Source: Cladorhizidae sp. MBARI D1340-BT2
Lineage: Eukaryota > Porifera > Demospongiae > Poecilosclerida > Cladorhizidae
Direction of reading: 5' to 3'
DNA: 64,000 nucleotides
NCBI GenBank assembly: GCA_028752905.1
Contig: JAQNBH010000017.1
Span: 32,625,908-32,689,907 of the forward strand
The position numbers and the translations under genes were made by a program. The notes beneath the pieces are model-generated. The model saw only the letters and a program-made list of their open reading frames with translations. It ran no database searches and was not told the origin of the DNA. Shown here piece after piece: positions 24,101 to 34,500 of this stretch. Numbering within the stretch: the first letter of the stretch is position 1; each line of letters opens with the position of its first letter.

Positions 24101-24153
24101 ATGTATATATATATATATATTTTATATATCACTTCAAAAAAAAATATTAAAAA
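21153..24153 (+). mobile_element. Non-LTR retrotransposon with restriction-like endonuclease
   Basis: This 3001-bp element has a 29-nt leader, one long ORF, a short 3' end with (TA)n and an A-rich tail (CTTCAAAAAAAAATATTAAAAA). A 12-bp target duplication flanks it. The uninterrupted target is still visible in the other arm of the inverted duplication, near 19690-19720, where GGCTTTATATAAGTTGG runs straight into ATATTTGGAGG. The insertion is therefore younger than the duplication. The short leader suggests a nearly full-length or slightly 5'-truncated copy. Confidence 0.9.
21182..24064 (+). CDS. Reverse transcriptase / restriction-like endonuclease polyprotein of a LINE
   Basis: The ORF runs 960 codons from the ATG at 21182 (an in-frame TGA at 21167 lies 15 nt upstream) to the stop at 24064. 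The N-terminus has Cys/His zinc-finger residues (CSICLRSFSV, RTHGPL). RT motifs are KVDFRNAFNSIRRDKML near residue 375, SSEGVQQGDPLGPLLFCL near 425, and FYLDDGTLGG near 456. The C-terminus has CSYCGSD..HGLSC near 764, a zinc-binding motif. It is followed by GKRPDGMSII near 823, LLVWDATCSDT and AEILKGEKY, which resemble a PD-(D/E)XK endonuclease as in R2-type LINEs. It would nick DNA and prime reverse transcription at the target. The frame is uninterrupted, so it may be recently active. The exact clade is not settled. Confidence 0.85.
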   Translation: MVVCSICLRSFSVTSAGLVRTHGPLSCRCPGSSQLPRALGDTPVSSSSPTPRGNESVEDAVVATPFSKLRSNVLKRVPRASRELAARKLASIVLSVVARNDHSTWCRLLHFASRCFRLPPRGGKRWNLASAVNNLVREEADADATSGKPSRCSKRQKSRDPLQLLSSKVTSKLEEGDVKGAVRLACAEDVLADHSPDTLEALKQKHPAAHPDSSIMISPDPSSFSFSVTEAIITQAIRSFPNGSAGGQDSLRPQHLKDLTGPSAGEGGHSLLRVLTSLISLILRGDTPVSIRPHFFGASLVALRKKDGGVRPIAVGCTLRRLAAKCACFHAMQKVPDILAPRQLGFGVTRGVEAAVHAARIYLQNLKEDQVIMKVDFRNAFNSIRRDKMLGAVEEYIPKLLPFVHSVYCSPSLLSWGDEVVLSSEGVQQGDPLGPLLFCLTIQKLCAKLRSEFYVFYLDDGTLGGNREDVICDLKTIEVEAGALRLELNRGKTELICKDPTSRGIVLIALPGVSIINPENANLLGSPIGGLQSVDACVREKTELLQLMGDRLCHLQSHDAITLLRHSFAIPKMMHILRSAPCFSSSHLPAYDHLLKSILSNITNIDFQNNDSSWLQATLPVNHGGIGIRSAVHLAPSAFLASADGSSNLIHHILPPRFSAVQYPEIEVALSLWGDDLVLPPPAPPASHQQKSWDMPRILERAESLLRNASDPQTRARLLAMSACESGAWLNALPISSLGLRMSDEVVRIAVGLRFGAPLCQPHSCSYCGSDVNQFGTHGLSCRHSQGRLSRHGALNDIIHRSLTAANVPSRLEPSGLLRSDGKRPDGMSIIPWSSGRLLVWDATCSDTFAPSNLLAAVTEAGAVAAQAEILKGEKYAHLDSAYKFVPVAVETCGSFGPQAKAFFRELGCRLRSVTYEEDSHQHLLQRISVAVQRGNAASVMGSLPSGLGTSHFPSHRMNF

Positions 24154-24516
24154 ATCTAACTTATATAAAGCCAACATATATTTCATCTCAATTATTTATA
24201 GATTTAATGTGTCCAGTTATCAAATATTAGAGTTAAGTCTAAGACGACAAAATTACCTACAGAATGGAACTGAATAAGCTAAATAATTGAGAGGCTTTTA
24301 CATAGATGCCATCAAAAAGGGACACCCCACCAATAATTATTACCTCATCACACATAACAAATGTCTCTGGCTCACTTGCTAAATCACATTCAGATGTAAA
24401 AAGTCATGAGATAGATCATCAAACAAATGGCAAATCACAAAATTAAAATTAGACTAAGCACTGGTGAAGACCACTTACCCACAACCTTCACGATAATTAT
24501 GTGTTCATTGTCGTAC

Positions 24517-26569
24517 CAGGGGGGGTTCGAGGGGTTCGAACCCCCCTTTTCAATTTGCAGAAAAGCTGGTAAGGTACATAAATTACGTGTTCTGAGGAGA
24601 GTTGGCAGCCGAGCAAGAGAAAGTTACCGTTTGGCAACCCTAGCGGGCTTCTGAAATATTTCAAAAGGGTGGTAGAAGTCGAAGAATAGCGGAGTGAACC
24701 AGGACAGAACCCCGTTGGGCAGCAAGACACTCTGCGTATTCACATTTCTATGGATGTTATAAATTTGGGGTCACCGCTTTCGAAGGAATAGGACTAACTT
24801 GGTTACATTCACTGCTAATTTTAGTAATGCTGTGTGGGATTATGAGCCAAGAAGCAAAGCCACTTCTCTTCTGCATGCTCTCACAGAATTTGATTGTTTT
24901 TTTTTGCCACGGCGTCTGGGTACTATAATTACGCAATAACAGTTTCCTGATTATTGATCAGTTTCTTTCACATGTGGCTGGCATTACAGTGAAGTTACAG
25001 AGTACATACGAATGTAGTTCAAGCATTTCAGCAGATTGATGGTGTTTTATCATACTACAAGGTACTAATATCAATAATGAATTTCATAAAATATATATAT
25101 ATAATTATATACATGCTGAAAGAATGACATCATCAATGAATGTACAGCCAGGAGCTTTGAAAGGCAGAGAAACAGGCCTAATGTAGTGACAAGTACAATT
25201 GAGGAGTGGCTTAAAATAAAGGTGGCTCTCCCCTTTATTGACCATATATGTGACTTAGAGACTCGATTCTCACCATTATCAAAAACTTCATCCTCTTTGA
25301 TGTCTTGTCCCTTCTATTTTGTGTATGAAGAACGATGTAAATTTTTCTGATAGTGTGGATGTTTATTTTAGTGATTTGCCATCCCCTGAGATTTTTGACC
25401 AGGGACACTTGGCCGTTGGAAAAAGTTTTGTCTGCATGCCTGCTTCAGAAAGGCACAGTACTTGTGCTACTGCCCTGAAAGAGTGTGATCAACTTTTGTT
25501 CCCCAATGTATATATACACCTTATTGAAGATTGCTTGCAACATACCCTTCACATTTACCCGTCACTTCCTGTGAATGTGAACGAAATGCTAGTATTGTAT
25601 GCAGATTACGTAATTTTATGAGATGTAGTATGACCGAAGATCGATTGACATCTCTGGCATTGATGCATATTATATACATTACCAGCATCACATTGGTCTA
25701 GATCAGGTTGTGGATCTTTTTTCCAGGCTGCACCCAAGGCGGTTGCACTTGAGCAGTGTATTCCTGGATTGATCACAGATTACCCACACATAGCTATTTC
25801 ATAATCTTTATATATACTCTATATTGAGTCATTTTACCTAAAGCTCCTGTACCTTAGCTTCTGCCTTTCATCCTGAACTTCATGATGATTGTCTTTACAA
25901 TGTTTTGCAATTGACAGTTTTTAATGCACATCATATGAACAGACTATATACATTATAATTGTTTACATGCACTTATATTGAACAAGATATATAGAAGGAA
26001 AGAAGGAAGGGAAAAAGGAAGGGAAGGGAAGAAAGGAAAGGAAAAATATATATATATATAGTTGTGACGGCCATCATTTCTTTTATTATTATTATTATTA
26101 CTATATACTTAATTTTTTATTCAGTATTTCAATTTATTTAACTTAATTCTAATTTAATGTTTGTGGCAAACTCCATCAACACTTAATGAACTACTTTGTT
26201 GTATATATCCATAGTAATAATATGTTTTTATTAAGTATATAATTTATAGTTTATCTTATTAACAAATTAACAAAATTATATATATTTTTTATCCAATAAA
26301 AAAATTATAACATAATATCTTATATAATATATAAAGTAGGACCTCAAGAGTTATGGACCCCTTGGGAAACTGGGTGTTCCGTAACCGAAACATATGTTCT
26401 TTAGTATGCAATAGAGTTGGGGTCAGAAAACATAATGTAGCATACAAAATCCTGATACGAGGCATACGAGGCAGCTATAGGCTTACTGTAAATTTACCAG
26501 GTAATTAAATAAAGATTACAAAACACCAGTGATGGAACCCCCCTTTTCAGAAGTCTGGGTATGGGCCTG
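24517..26569 (+). mobile_element. Degenerate hAT DNA transposon splitting an Ig exon
   Basis: The left end is CAGGGGGGGTTCGAGGGG and the right end, in complement, is CAGGCCCATACCC. It sits inside the minus-strand Ig exon copy, whose two halves are on either side (26571-26845 and, beyond, the GTGAAGGTTGTGGGTAAG end near 24470-24500). The interior has hAT-transposase remnants. I find no clear target duplication, and some host sequence seems to have been lost at the left junction. It also contains GGAA-rich and TA-rich simple repeats (about 25990-26060). Confidence 0.6.
24812..25775 (+). pseudogene. hAT transposase remnant (zinc finger MYM / DUF4371-like)
   Basis: Plus-strand pieces in changing frames: AVWDYEPRSKATSLLHALTE at about 24830; ALKECDQLLFPNVYIHLIED in 25319-25621; RLTSLALMHI near 25640; and LDQVVDLFSRLHPRRLHL near 25700-25760. 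These match, in order, the middle and C-terminal dimerisation region of hAT-family proteins of the DUF4371 type as I know them. The highly conserved central Cys/Glu block of the dimerisation region is degraded. The copy is clearly inactive. Confidence 0.6.
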
Positions 26570-26570
26570 G

Positions 26571-26845
26571 TTAGCTGCCACTAACTTTCAACTGGACATG
26601 TCTCAGCTGAAGATCATGACTGCGTGTGATTTCTATCCTTCCATAGTGTTGGCCAGAGCTGTCAACTCCACATTTGTGCCCAGAAAAGTGCCACCATTGT
26701 ACCTGCACGATGTTAGATGCATTCCAGGAGAAGTTGTGGGACTCTCCAACTCCAATGGAGATATTGGTGTTGTTTACATGCTCTGTTATTGGAAGTTGAA
26801 TGTTAGCAGAGATGGCATTAGAGGTTAGAGATAGAGCACCAAAAC
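26571..26845 (-). pseudogene. Dead copy of the second Ig exon (copy B), split by hAT
   Basis: From the acceptor (CCCACAG at about 26846-26852) the minus strand reads GFGALSLTSNAIS, NISIGVGESHNFSWNAS and GRIEITRSHDLQLRHVQLK, then stops at the hAT insertion. The first Ig cysteine is replaced by Trp (FSWNAS where the intact copy has FSCNAS). Even without the insertion the domain would lack its disulfide. Confidence 0.85.
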
Positions 26846-26924
26846 CTGTGGGACAGGGTGATAAATACGACAAAAAATAATAGCTGCTTCCAAATGCTGA
26901 TATTACCTGTAGGTTTAGATATCT

Positions 26925-26998
26925 GTGTGTTGTGTGTGTGTGCATGTGTGTGTGTGCATGTGTGCCTTTGTGTTGTGCATATGTGTGTGTGTGTTGGG
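26925..26998 (+). repeat. TG microsatellite (CA on the minus strand)
   Basis: An interrupted (TG)n tract. It lies upstream of Ig exon copy B on the minus strand, as in the other copies. Confidence 0.85.
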
Positions 26999-27299
26999 TG
27001 GAGGAGGGTAGGCAATCCCCTTAAACAGAATCCCCTTCCTCCTCCACCCTCTAGATGAGGGAAGTGATACTAGCATGAACATTAGTTGCTTTTACCTTTG
27101 AAATAGTGCACTCCTGCCACATCCTATGTAAATTACGTAAGAGCATATATGATCGATACACTTCAGCAAGTCTGTTCGCAAATTTAACCCACTCCTTCCC
27201 CATATAAGAATCATAAAAGAATTGATATCCCAGATCCCTCCGAAACTACGAATTGATGCAAACTATAACTTTAGTATTCTGAGAACTCTTGCAGAGAGT

Positions 27300-28235
27300 A
27301 TCTCCTGATGAACTAACTTGTAGTCTAGTGTGCTAACAACTTCAAGGGAAGCTATTTCCAAGTACTGGTCTGTCTGGAAGAACTTCCCTCATAGCCACAC
27401 TTAATTTTGTGTTTCAGAATTTGTAATTTCAATTAATTTGCAGGGCATCAGGATGTTAAACGTTCTCTCTTAGTATCACAATGTGCCGTTTATGTTGAAG
27501 ACCTTACCAGGCTCAATATCACTGCCTCCACATCTAATATTCTTCCCCGTCTCCACATCTAATATTTTTCCCCCATGCCCCAATGTCTTAATAATTATAA
27601 TATATGCAGGTGCTATGATCTTATACCATGGTGCAGTAAAACTTAGCATTAGAAGATACCAACTCTTATCTATCATACTAAAATGTCGAGTGGAATACCT
27701 CTTTTAATAAGCTTTATTACTGAGACCGGTTACGGTGAGAGAGTAGTCACCTCCAATTACAAATCAATTGAACTCCTTTTTGGAACAAATGAGAATATAC
27801 AATAATCAATATAGACATCTGTGGATTGATAAGCAAGGGTTTTAAGTTTACTCTGTTTTCCCTGAGGCATTTCAAGAGGCCACCTCTCATCAGAGGCATG
27901 ATTGGACAAATCTCAACATATCTATCAACATCACACACACCCCAATTAGAGTCATCCAATCAGGGATCCATCTATGTTATTTGGTCCACTATTGTTTTAA
28001 ATAGTATGATTGATTTTGAATTAAAAAAACTAAGCATTTATTATAACATAATTATGATATGTCATGGATGCAGAAGATATGGTATATAGGCATAAAATAA
28101 TAAGGGATATAGAAAGAGCATATTTAACTGCATGGTCACTAAATCAATCGACATATGGTGAGACAGCCAATAATTCATTCTCAGTATTCACCAACGTAAC
28201 ATTCCTGAACATGCTAATCCTTTTTTTAACCTAAA
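27300..28235 (-). repeat. Second inverted duplication, unoccupied arm
   Basis: The reverse complement matches a plus-strand sequence that is now spread over 30.69-43.56 kb. CATCCTGATGCCCTGC matches 43383-43399. ATAGCACCTGCATATAT matches about 43220. TTGCTTATCAATCCACAG matches about 36776. ATTTAGTGACCATGCAG matches 36431-36449 and TTCAGGAATGTTA matches 30693. This arm has neither the gypsy nor the LINE, so it is their empty site. Confidence 0.75.
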
Positions 28236-30255
28236 GTTGCTGCTTAATTATCTATTGCTATCATATGTCAATGTTTTACTGTAGTTACTCTTCAAGTTTT
28301 TGGCAGGACTTGAACTGTCACTTCACTATGATGCCCATTTCTAGAGAACATAAACTACATGTATGCCATGCATGGCAATGCAGAGTTTTCCATCCACCTC
28401 CCTTGCGAGGGCTCGCTTTGCTCCCCAATTATAAAATATTTGAGTTCAATTTGGAAATTTGACGTTATTGGATGATGGCCATCTTGAACATGTGCAAATT
28501 AGGTACCATGTATAATTTGTTTTAAAAAAATTCCATTTACTTTCTACATCAATTTTGAAAGTTAGTCTCCTGGGCTCTTGCCATGTGGTAGCCATATTGG
28601 ATTTATGCAGTCAGTGTAAATTGAAAAATCCACTGAATTTGCTCAAGGTCATCACTATAGGAACACAAGTCATATACTTCAGACTAAGCCATTGGAAGAT
28701 AATGCTTATATTTCTATCTCATTGCCCCTTCTTTTATTTACCAATTTTTCACCTTTTTTGTCTTCGATGAACCTGGTTTTCTCAAATAATGCCCCAACAT
28801 ACTGGGTATTGATCTTGAAAAGTTTACATCATAAATTCTGCCCATAAAGTCTGTTTTTCAACCATGATTGTTGATCTTTGAAGTGTAGGTACATATTACA
28901 GTAATATTATCATTTCCTGCTGTTATACTGTTCCAACAGAAAAGTTGTGAGCACTAGGCTTTGTTTAGGTTGCACTCTGACCTTCCCTTACTTCTAGATA
29001 ACTATCTTCCACAGAAGCACCAGGAAAAGCTACGGACATGGACATCAACAATAACAATAACAGCAACAACCACCTAGCATCCCAGGCTATGCGATCGTTT
29101 CCTTTATAAAAGTAAAAGCAGCGGCTTCAGTATATATATAGCAGAAATCCATGATATTCCTGTCTATTACAAATTAACTTGATAAATAATGGAACGACAG
29201 AGGATACCCTTTAGTACTTGAACACTTTTTTTTTTTAACCACAATCCACTTCCTGTGGCTTCCATATGTGAGGCTTCACAATTTGGCAATCACTGGACTA
29301 CTTTGCCTGGCACTGCCAAACTACTTGGATGTGGGTTAAAATTTAGAAAAGGTATAGCCTACCCTTTTATAGCATTCCTTCTTTGAAGACACTAAACATA
29401 GGGGTCCTCCAGACTACTCCAAAGAGGTGGAATTACCCCTCGTACATATGACTAAAAAGCTAGAGCTACAGCTGAAACAAGATCCTTCCTTATCTCATTA
29501 GCTACCACTGTATATGGTTACACTATGGAGTGTTCATAGTCAGTTGCACAGTTAAGTCTTGGTGGATTATGCTGCATAAATTCGGGGGAAACAGGTTGTA
29601 CTTCTGAGCAGCACAATTATGCTGAAAAGTATGGTGTGCAGGCTGTTTGTTAACCCTTCACTAGATAATACATGGCGGGACATGCATGTCAACATTCATC
29701 TGGGAGACCAATCTGTGCGGTTGCTGTGGTACCCATACTATCATGTGTGTGTGTGTGCATGTGTGTGTGTGTGTGTATGTATGTGTGTGTTTTTTTTTTA
29801 ATATTTGCTATTGTTGAGGTTCCACATCTTTTATAATCCTCCTTGTACGTGATTGACAGAAGTCAGTTATATTGTGACTAACTTGAGCTACTTGTTGCAC
29901 TGAAAGTTTGTTAGCGAGCCATCCACTCTCAGCCAGTCAAGCTCCCTAACTAATATTATTAACTTATATAGTCATGTAAAGCTCAGACAGTAACAGTTAC
30001 CTAATAGGTGTAGTCATCTGATTGGCTGTAATGTTATGAGCTGAGTGGATAACCACAATCTGGCCAGCTAGGAGAGTCCACTCTGTGTTGTATATTAATT
30101 ATTGTGACTCAAGATGCATTCTTTAATACTTTATCAGCAGTTATAGAATTAGCACAGGGAGTGAGCTCAGATCAGGAGACAGGCAGAGGTCAAGGCTAAC
30201 CATAGACAGTTGTTATGCAATCACTTTGTTGTAGGTGTTAATATTGGTGCTGCAG
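28236..30255. other. Duplicated non-coding sequence
   Basis: The part 28610-29000 is a direct repeat of 50690-51060 (shared AAATCCACTGAATTTGCTCA). The part 29000-29500 is an inverse match to 55.4-56.0 kb. The part 29650-30255 matches 56.13-56.36 kb and 51.5-51.66 kb in direct orientation. A TG tract lies at 29743-29798. No intact coding. Confidence 0.5.
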
Positions 30256-30317
30256 AAGGCATTACTATAACTACTGTAGAACTCCACCAATATGACAGTT
30301 TGCTCTGAGATTAGCAG
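30256..30317 (+). pseudogene. Truncated copy of an Ig-type exon (E exon, copy 1)
   Basis: The acceptor GTGCTGCAG is followed by GITITTVELHQYDSL and a stop, then AGCAG|GTCGTT. It corresponds to 52609-52767 and 56364-56496 with most of the middle deleted. Confidence 0.45.
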
Positions 30318-30460
30318 GTCGTTGAAGGCAAGGTCAGTTATAGGGTAGGCAGGGGAAGTTTTTAGTGGTCATTATAGTAGGGCAGGAAGTGGATAATATT
30401 CGGGGAAATCATTTTGGAAAGTTATGAGCGAAAGATAGCCAAAAGGAAAGGGGTATTATT

Positions 30461-30548
30461 GGTGTGTGTGTGTGTCTTTGTATGTGTATCCTTGTGTGTG
30501 TGTGTGTGTGTGTGTGCATGTGTGTGTGTGTGTGTGTCTGTCTGTCTG
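30461..30548 (+). repeat. TG microsatellite
   Basis: An interrupted (TG)n tract at the same relative position as TG tracts at 53090 and 56635 in the other two copies of this module. Confidence 0.85.
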
Positions 30549-30768
30549 TGTAGGATATTTCACTGCCTGTAGGTGGTTTGATGGGTGACTAAGCTTGTAT
30601 ACAGCTAGTTGTAAGTTTCTGCCTTGCCAAAAACGTGAAGAGCTGAAATAGATAATTTAGCAACAGCTTTAGTTAATAAAAGGATTAGCATGTTCAGGAA
30701 TGTTATGCTGGTGAACACTGACAATGAATTATTGACTGCCATCACACATCTACTTGCTGGGAGCTATC

Positions 30769-30773
30769 CAATC
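30769..30773 (+). repeat. Target site duplication CAATC, left copy
   Basis: CAATC precedes the first LTR piece and recurs at 36426-36430 directly after the last LTR. The five-base length fits Ty3/gypsy integration. Confidence 0.8.
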
Positions 30774-30932
30774 TGTTAGGCTCAGCCTAACAAAACACCC
30801 ACTCACACATCAGCCCCTCCCCTGAAGGGCTAGAACTGAACTATGAACTATTAGATGAACTTATTAATATGTGTATGGATTGCTAATTGATTGGAATGTG
30901 TGTGGTCTATATTTATTAGAAGGAGGGGGTGA
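30774..30932 (+). repeat. Extra partial LTR plus polypurine end
   Basis: The first 145 bp of the LTR (30774-30918) are followed at once by 14 bases, GAAGGAGGGGGTGA. The same 14 bases precede the 3' LTR at 36063-36076. Then the full LTR starts at 30933. It looks like LTR-internal-LTR with almost all of the internal part deleted. Confidence 0.9.
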
Positions 30933-31281
30933 TGTTAGGCTCAGCCTAACAAAACACCCACTCACACATCAGCCCCTCCCCTGAAGGGCTAGAACTGAAC
31001 TATGAACTATTAGATGAACTTATTAATATGTGTATGGATTGCTAATTGATTGGAATGTGTGTGGTCTATATTTATTACCATTTATGGTCAGCTCAGAACT
31101 AGCAGGCCCAGTCCATTGAAGGGCAGGCCTGCTGGTAAAGAGCAGAGCCTCTCAGTTTTCGAGTGTGTAAAAGTGCAGAAATATATAAGAATTGTTCTCT
31201 TCAAAGTATATTGTATCTTCCTAGACCTAGTCCTAGACCTAGACCAGTCAGACTTGTTAGGTTGTGTCAAGCAGCCTAACA
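30933..31281 (+). repeat. 5' LTR of gypsy element 2
   Basis: It starts TGTTAGGCTCAGCCTAACA, a perfect 9-bp palindrome around one base, and ends GCAGCCTAACA. It is 349 bp, the same length as the 3' LTR, with no difference seen by eye. Confidence 0.95.
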
Positions 31282-31283
31282 GA

Positions 31284-31293
31284 TGGTGGCAGC
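31284..31293 (+). other. Primer binding site of gypsy element 2
   Basis: TGGTGGCAGC lies two bases after the LTR and is identical to that of element 1. Confidence 0.8.
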
Positions 31294-31515
31294 AACCAAT
31301 GAACTCAGCCATTGATCAGACAAGACAGACCCTAGCAGACCTAAGAAGGAAGACTAAACCAGACAGTGCTTCCCACAGACCAGACCCTAACAGATTCTGA
31401 AGGCTACTCCAAGTAGCACTGACCCCGACACATCAGACCGGTATCCCTTCCGAACAGCAAGCTGTATCGACGTAGACGCCCGAGACCCTCTCAGACCCCC
31501 CCACTCACCAGACCG

Positions 31516-34500
31516 TTGCCTTACAACCCCTTCTCAGGTGGGTCAACACCCTTCTGTCCCTACATAACACTACTATCAAATATGGACACAGAACGTAACC
31601 AGTACGCCAACTGGCGCTCAAATGAGCATGATGCAGAGGAAACATCCCTTACCGACCAACCCGAATTCTCAGCTCCACCCCCACCCCAGGCAGCCGCACC
31701 CTATCCGACCCTCCCACCTTCGCTGGATCCTACAATAGCAGCACTCATGCAGCAGATGCAGACCATGCAGATGCAGAGCACCCAGCAATTGGCGATGCAG
31801 CAACAAACACTGCAAGCCTTTACTGCTGCAATCAACCGACCAGTAGTGGTTAACTCCATCAAGGCACCCCATCTCCCGCCTATCCATCCGTCATCTCAAC
31901 TTGATATGGATCTCCACAGGTTCGAACAACAAATGCAAGCCAACTCCATTCCTCAAGAACGATGGTCAGCTGAACTACGACCCATTCTACGTGGTGATCT
32001 CATCAGTATCAGCTTAGACCTACCCGAGGACAAGAGATCAGACTACTCCGCCCTGAAGCAGAAGCTCCTGAATAGGATGGGTTATAATCGCTCAACTCGC
32101 TTTAGCCAATGGCTCGATCCCCCCCACGGCCCTACCGATACCATCGCACAGGTAACTCACCGTGCCTCCAGCCTCCTCAAAACCTGCCTACAAGACTGCA
32201 CATCGCTACAACAAGGTATAGACATACTCACTATAGAATTGATGTTGAAAATCATGAACCCTGCAGTAGCAGCTACAGTCAGATCATCAGACACGGTTGA
32301 TTTAGAAACATTTATCAATACTGTGGATACACATGTAACCCACGCCCAGAAAGGGCAGAGTTACCTCTGGCAGAATTACAGATCTAGATCATCCCATACC
32401 CACGGGTTCACCCCTACCCGATTCCATGACCACCCCGCCCACCAACCCTCAGCCACCCCCACTATGCCTCCCACCTCTCAAAAGACCACTCCCTCAGAAT
32501 ACCAGATCAGACCCAACCCTACCTCCAAAACCCCAGCCTTGAACTCAGACCGTTCCCCCCACAGACTGGCCAAGTATTTTGATGTAGAGAAAGGTCCATT
32601 CTGCTTTGCATGCAAGAAATGGAATCATATTGCGGCCAATTGCCCGGAGAAAAGAATATTGACAATCATCCAGCAGATTCCACCAGACCCTCCAGATGAT
32701 GTGGAGGAGGACAGTGATGATTCAGAGGATGAGGATGAGGACCTCACCCCATCTCTGTTTGCCATGGGCAATGTTCACAATACCCCAGTACGTTTCTTTC
32801 TAGATCCCGGAGCAGACCACTCCATTGTCTCCCCTCGCCTACTCCGCCAGCTGAGAGAATTTGGCCATCCGATACCAGAACCATCCAGCACTGTGACAGC
32901 CAGAGGGTTCAACGGTCCAATCCAAGAATTCCCTGTAGTGAAGATACCCTGCACACTCCTGGGTAAGACAATCGAAGTTAAGATGGCCATTTACCCTGAA
33001 CTACCCCATGACGTACTCCTGGGACGGAACTGCCGCTCTCTCCGTAAACTCACACACCTGGCCACAGCCGACGAGACAGCATTGATTCTACCAATTCAGA
33101 CCAGACGACAGACACTGTCGGAACGTGAGCAAACCTTACAAGAGCAAATTGATATGGATAACTCTGATATGCAGCCAGAGTATATTTGTGATATCCTTAG
33201 TGGCAGTTATGATTTTCCTCAGACCAACTGTTCTCTCTCAGACTCCCCCTTACTCGCAACACTAGACGAACCAGACACAGACGAGCCGAATCCAGCTGAT
33301 GCAGATGCCCTAGCAGAGGAACAGAAGGCTGACCCTGCTCTCCAGAAACTCAGACAAGTGGCAGACATGGAAGGTTCCACCTACACTCTAGTACAGGATG
33401 TCCTTCATCGCAAGTCTCTAGACCAGACCGGAGATCCGTTCCTACAACTGGTACTACCTCCCTCTAAAAGGACCGCAGCTCTTACCCTAGCCCACTCAAC
33501 TCCGATGGCAGGACATGTCGGATCCAAGCGTACAAGGTACAAGTTACTTAAGTACTTTCACTGGCCAGGAATTGCACAAGACGTGACATCATTTTGTCAG
33601 TCGTGCTCCAGGTGTCAGCTCACATCCAAGAAACATCACCCCAAAGCTCCCCTCACCATTACCTCACCCTCCATCTCCACTCCGTTCCAGAAAGTGGCGA
33701 TAGATGTGGTTGGGCCCTTACCCCTCACGCACAAGAAGAATCGATTTATATTAACATATATCGACCTTGGATCAAGGTACCCTGAGGCAGTGCCCCTCAG
33801 AGTGACCACTGCTAAGACCATTGCTACAGAACTCATGACAATCATGTCTAGACTGTCTGTGCCACGGGAGATTCTCTCTGACTGTGGCGCAAACTTTTTG
33901 TCCAAGGTAATGAAGGCAGCATTCGAATTTCTTGGAATACACCACTCCAAGACTGCCCCCTATCGTCCTCAATCCAACGGCTCGCTAGAGAGGTTCCATC
34001 ATACCCTTCTCCAGATGGTGCGTAAGTCAAAAGCATCTAACAGGGACTGGGATGAATACCTCCCCTTCTGTTTGTTTGCCTGTCGAGAGGCCCCATGTGC
34101 ATCAACAGGGTTCTCACCCTTCGAGTTGTTATTTGGTAAAGAGATGCATGGACCGCTGGATATTCTACGCCAGAGTTGGGTACCAACCAAGACCACATCC
34201 CAGTTCGTGTCAGACTGGCTCCTACAGTTACGGGATGACCTATCAGAGATGCGAGCAATCGCTTCAGACCGACAGCAGGCTACACAGCAGAGAGTGAAAG
34301 ACTGGTATGACCAGTCAGCAGAGGAGCGCAAGTTCAGTCCTGCTGATCAGGTGCTAGTATTCTCCCCTGCAATCACTGGGAAAAAGGGTGAAAAGCTACA
34401 GGATCGTTGGACGGGTCCATACACTGTGAACAAGAAGATCGGACCTGTGACCTACCTCATAGAGACACCTGACCGCAAGAAGAAGCTCCGTACAGTCCAC

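Larger units (their letters stand above)
20770..27400 (-). repeat. Inverted duplication, arm B (opened by two insertions)
   Basis: In reverse complement it repeats arm A. From the outside it has the TG tract, the Ig exon, its 3' intron, and the block with GCAAGACTCTCAGCATCAGT, down to the AAACTGGATAGGATATCC region. The LINE at 21153-24153 and the hAT at 24517-26569 interrupt it. The turn-around lies at roughly 20.06-20.77 kb. Confidence 0.7.

Noticed and set aside
26529..26828. Plus-strand ORF over the Ig exon copy B, and similar ones at 18998 and 46165-46462 on the minus strand
   Set aside because: Antisense frames of the Ig exon copies.
33636..34331. Minus-strand ORFs inside the gypsy pol
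   Set aside because: Shadows of the sense integrase frame.
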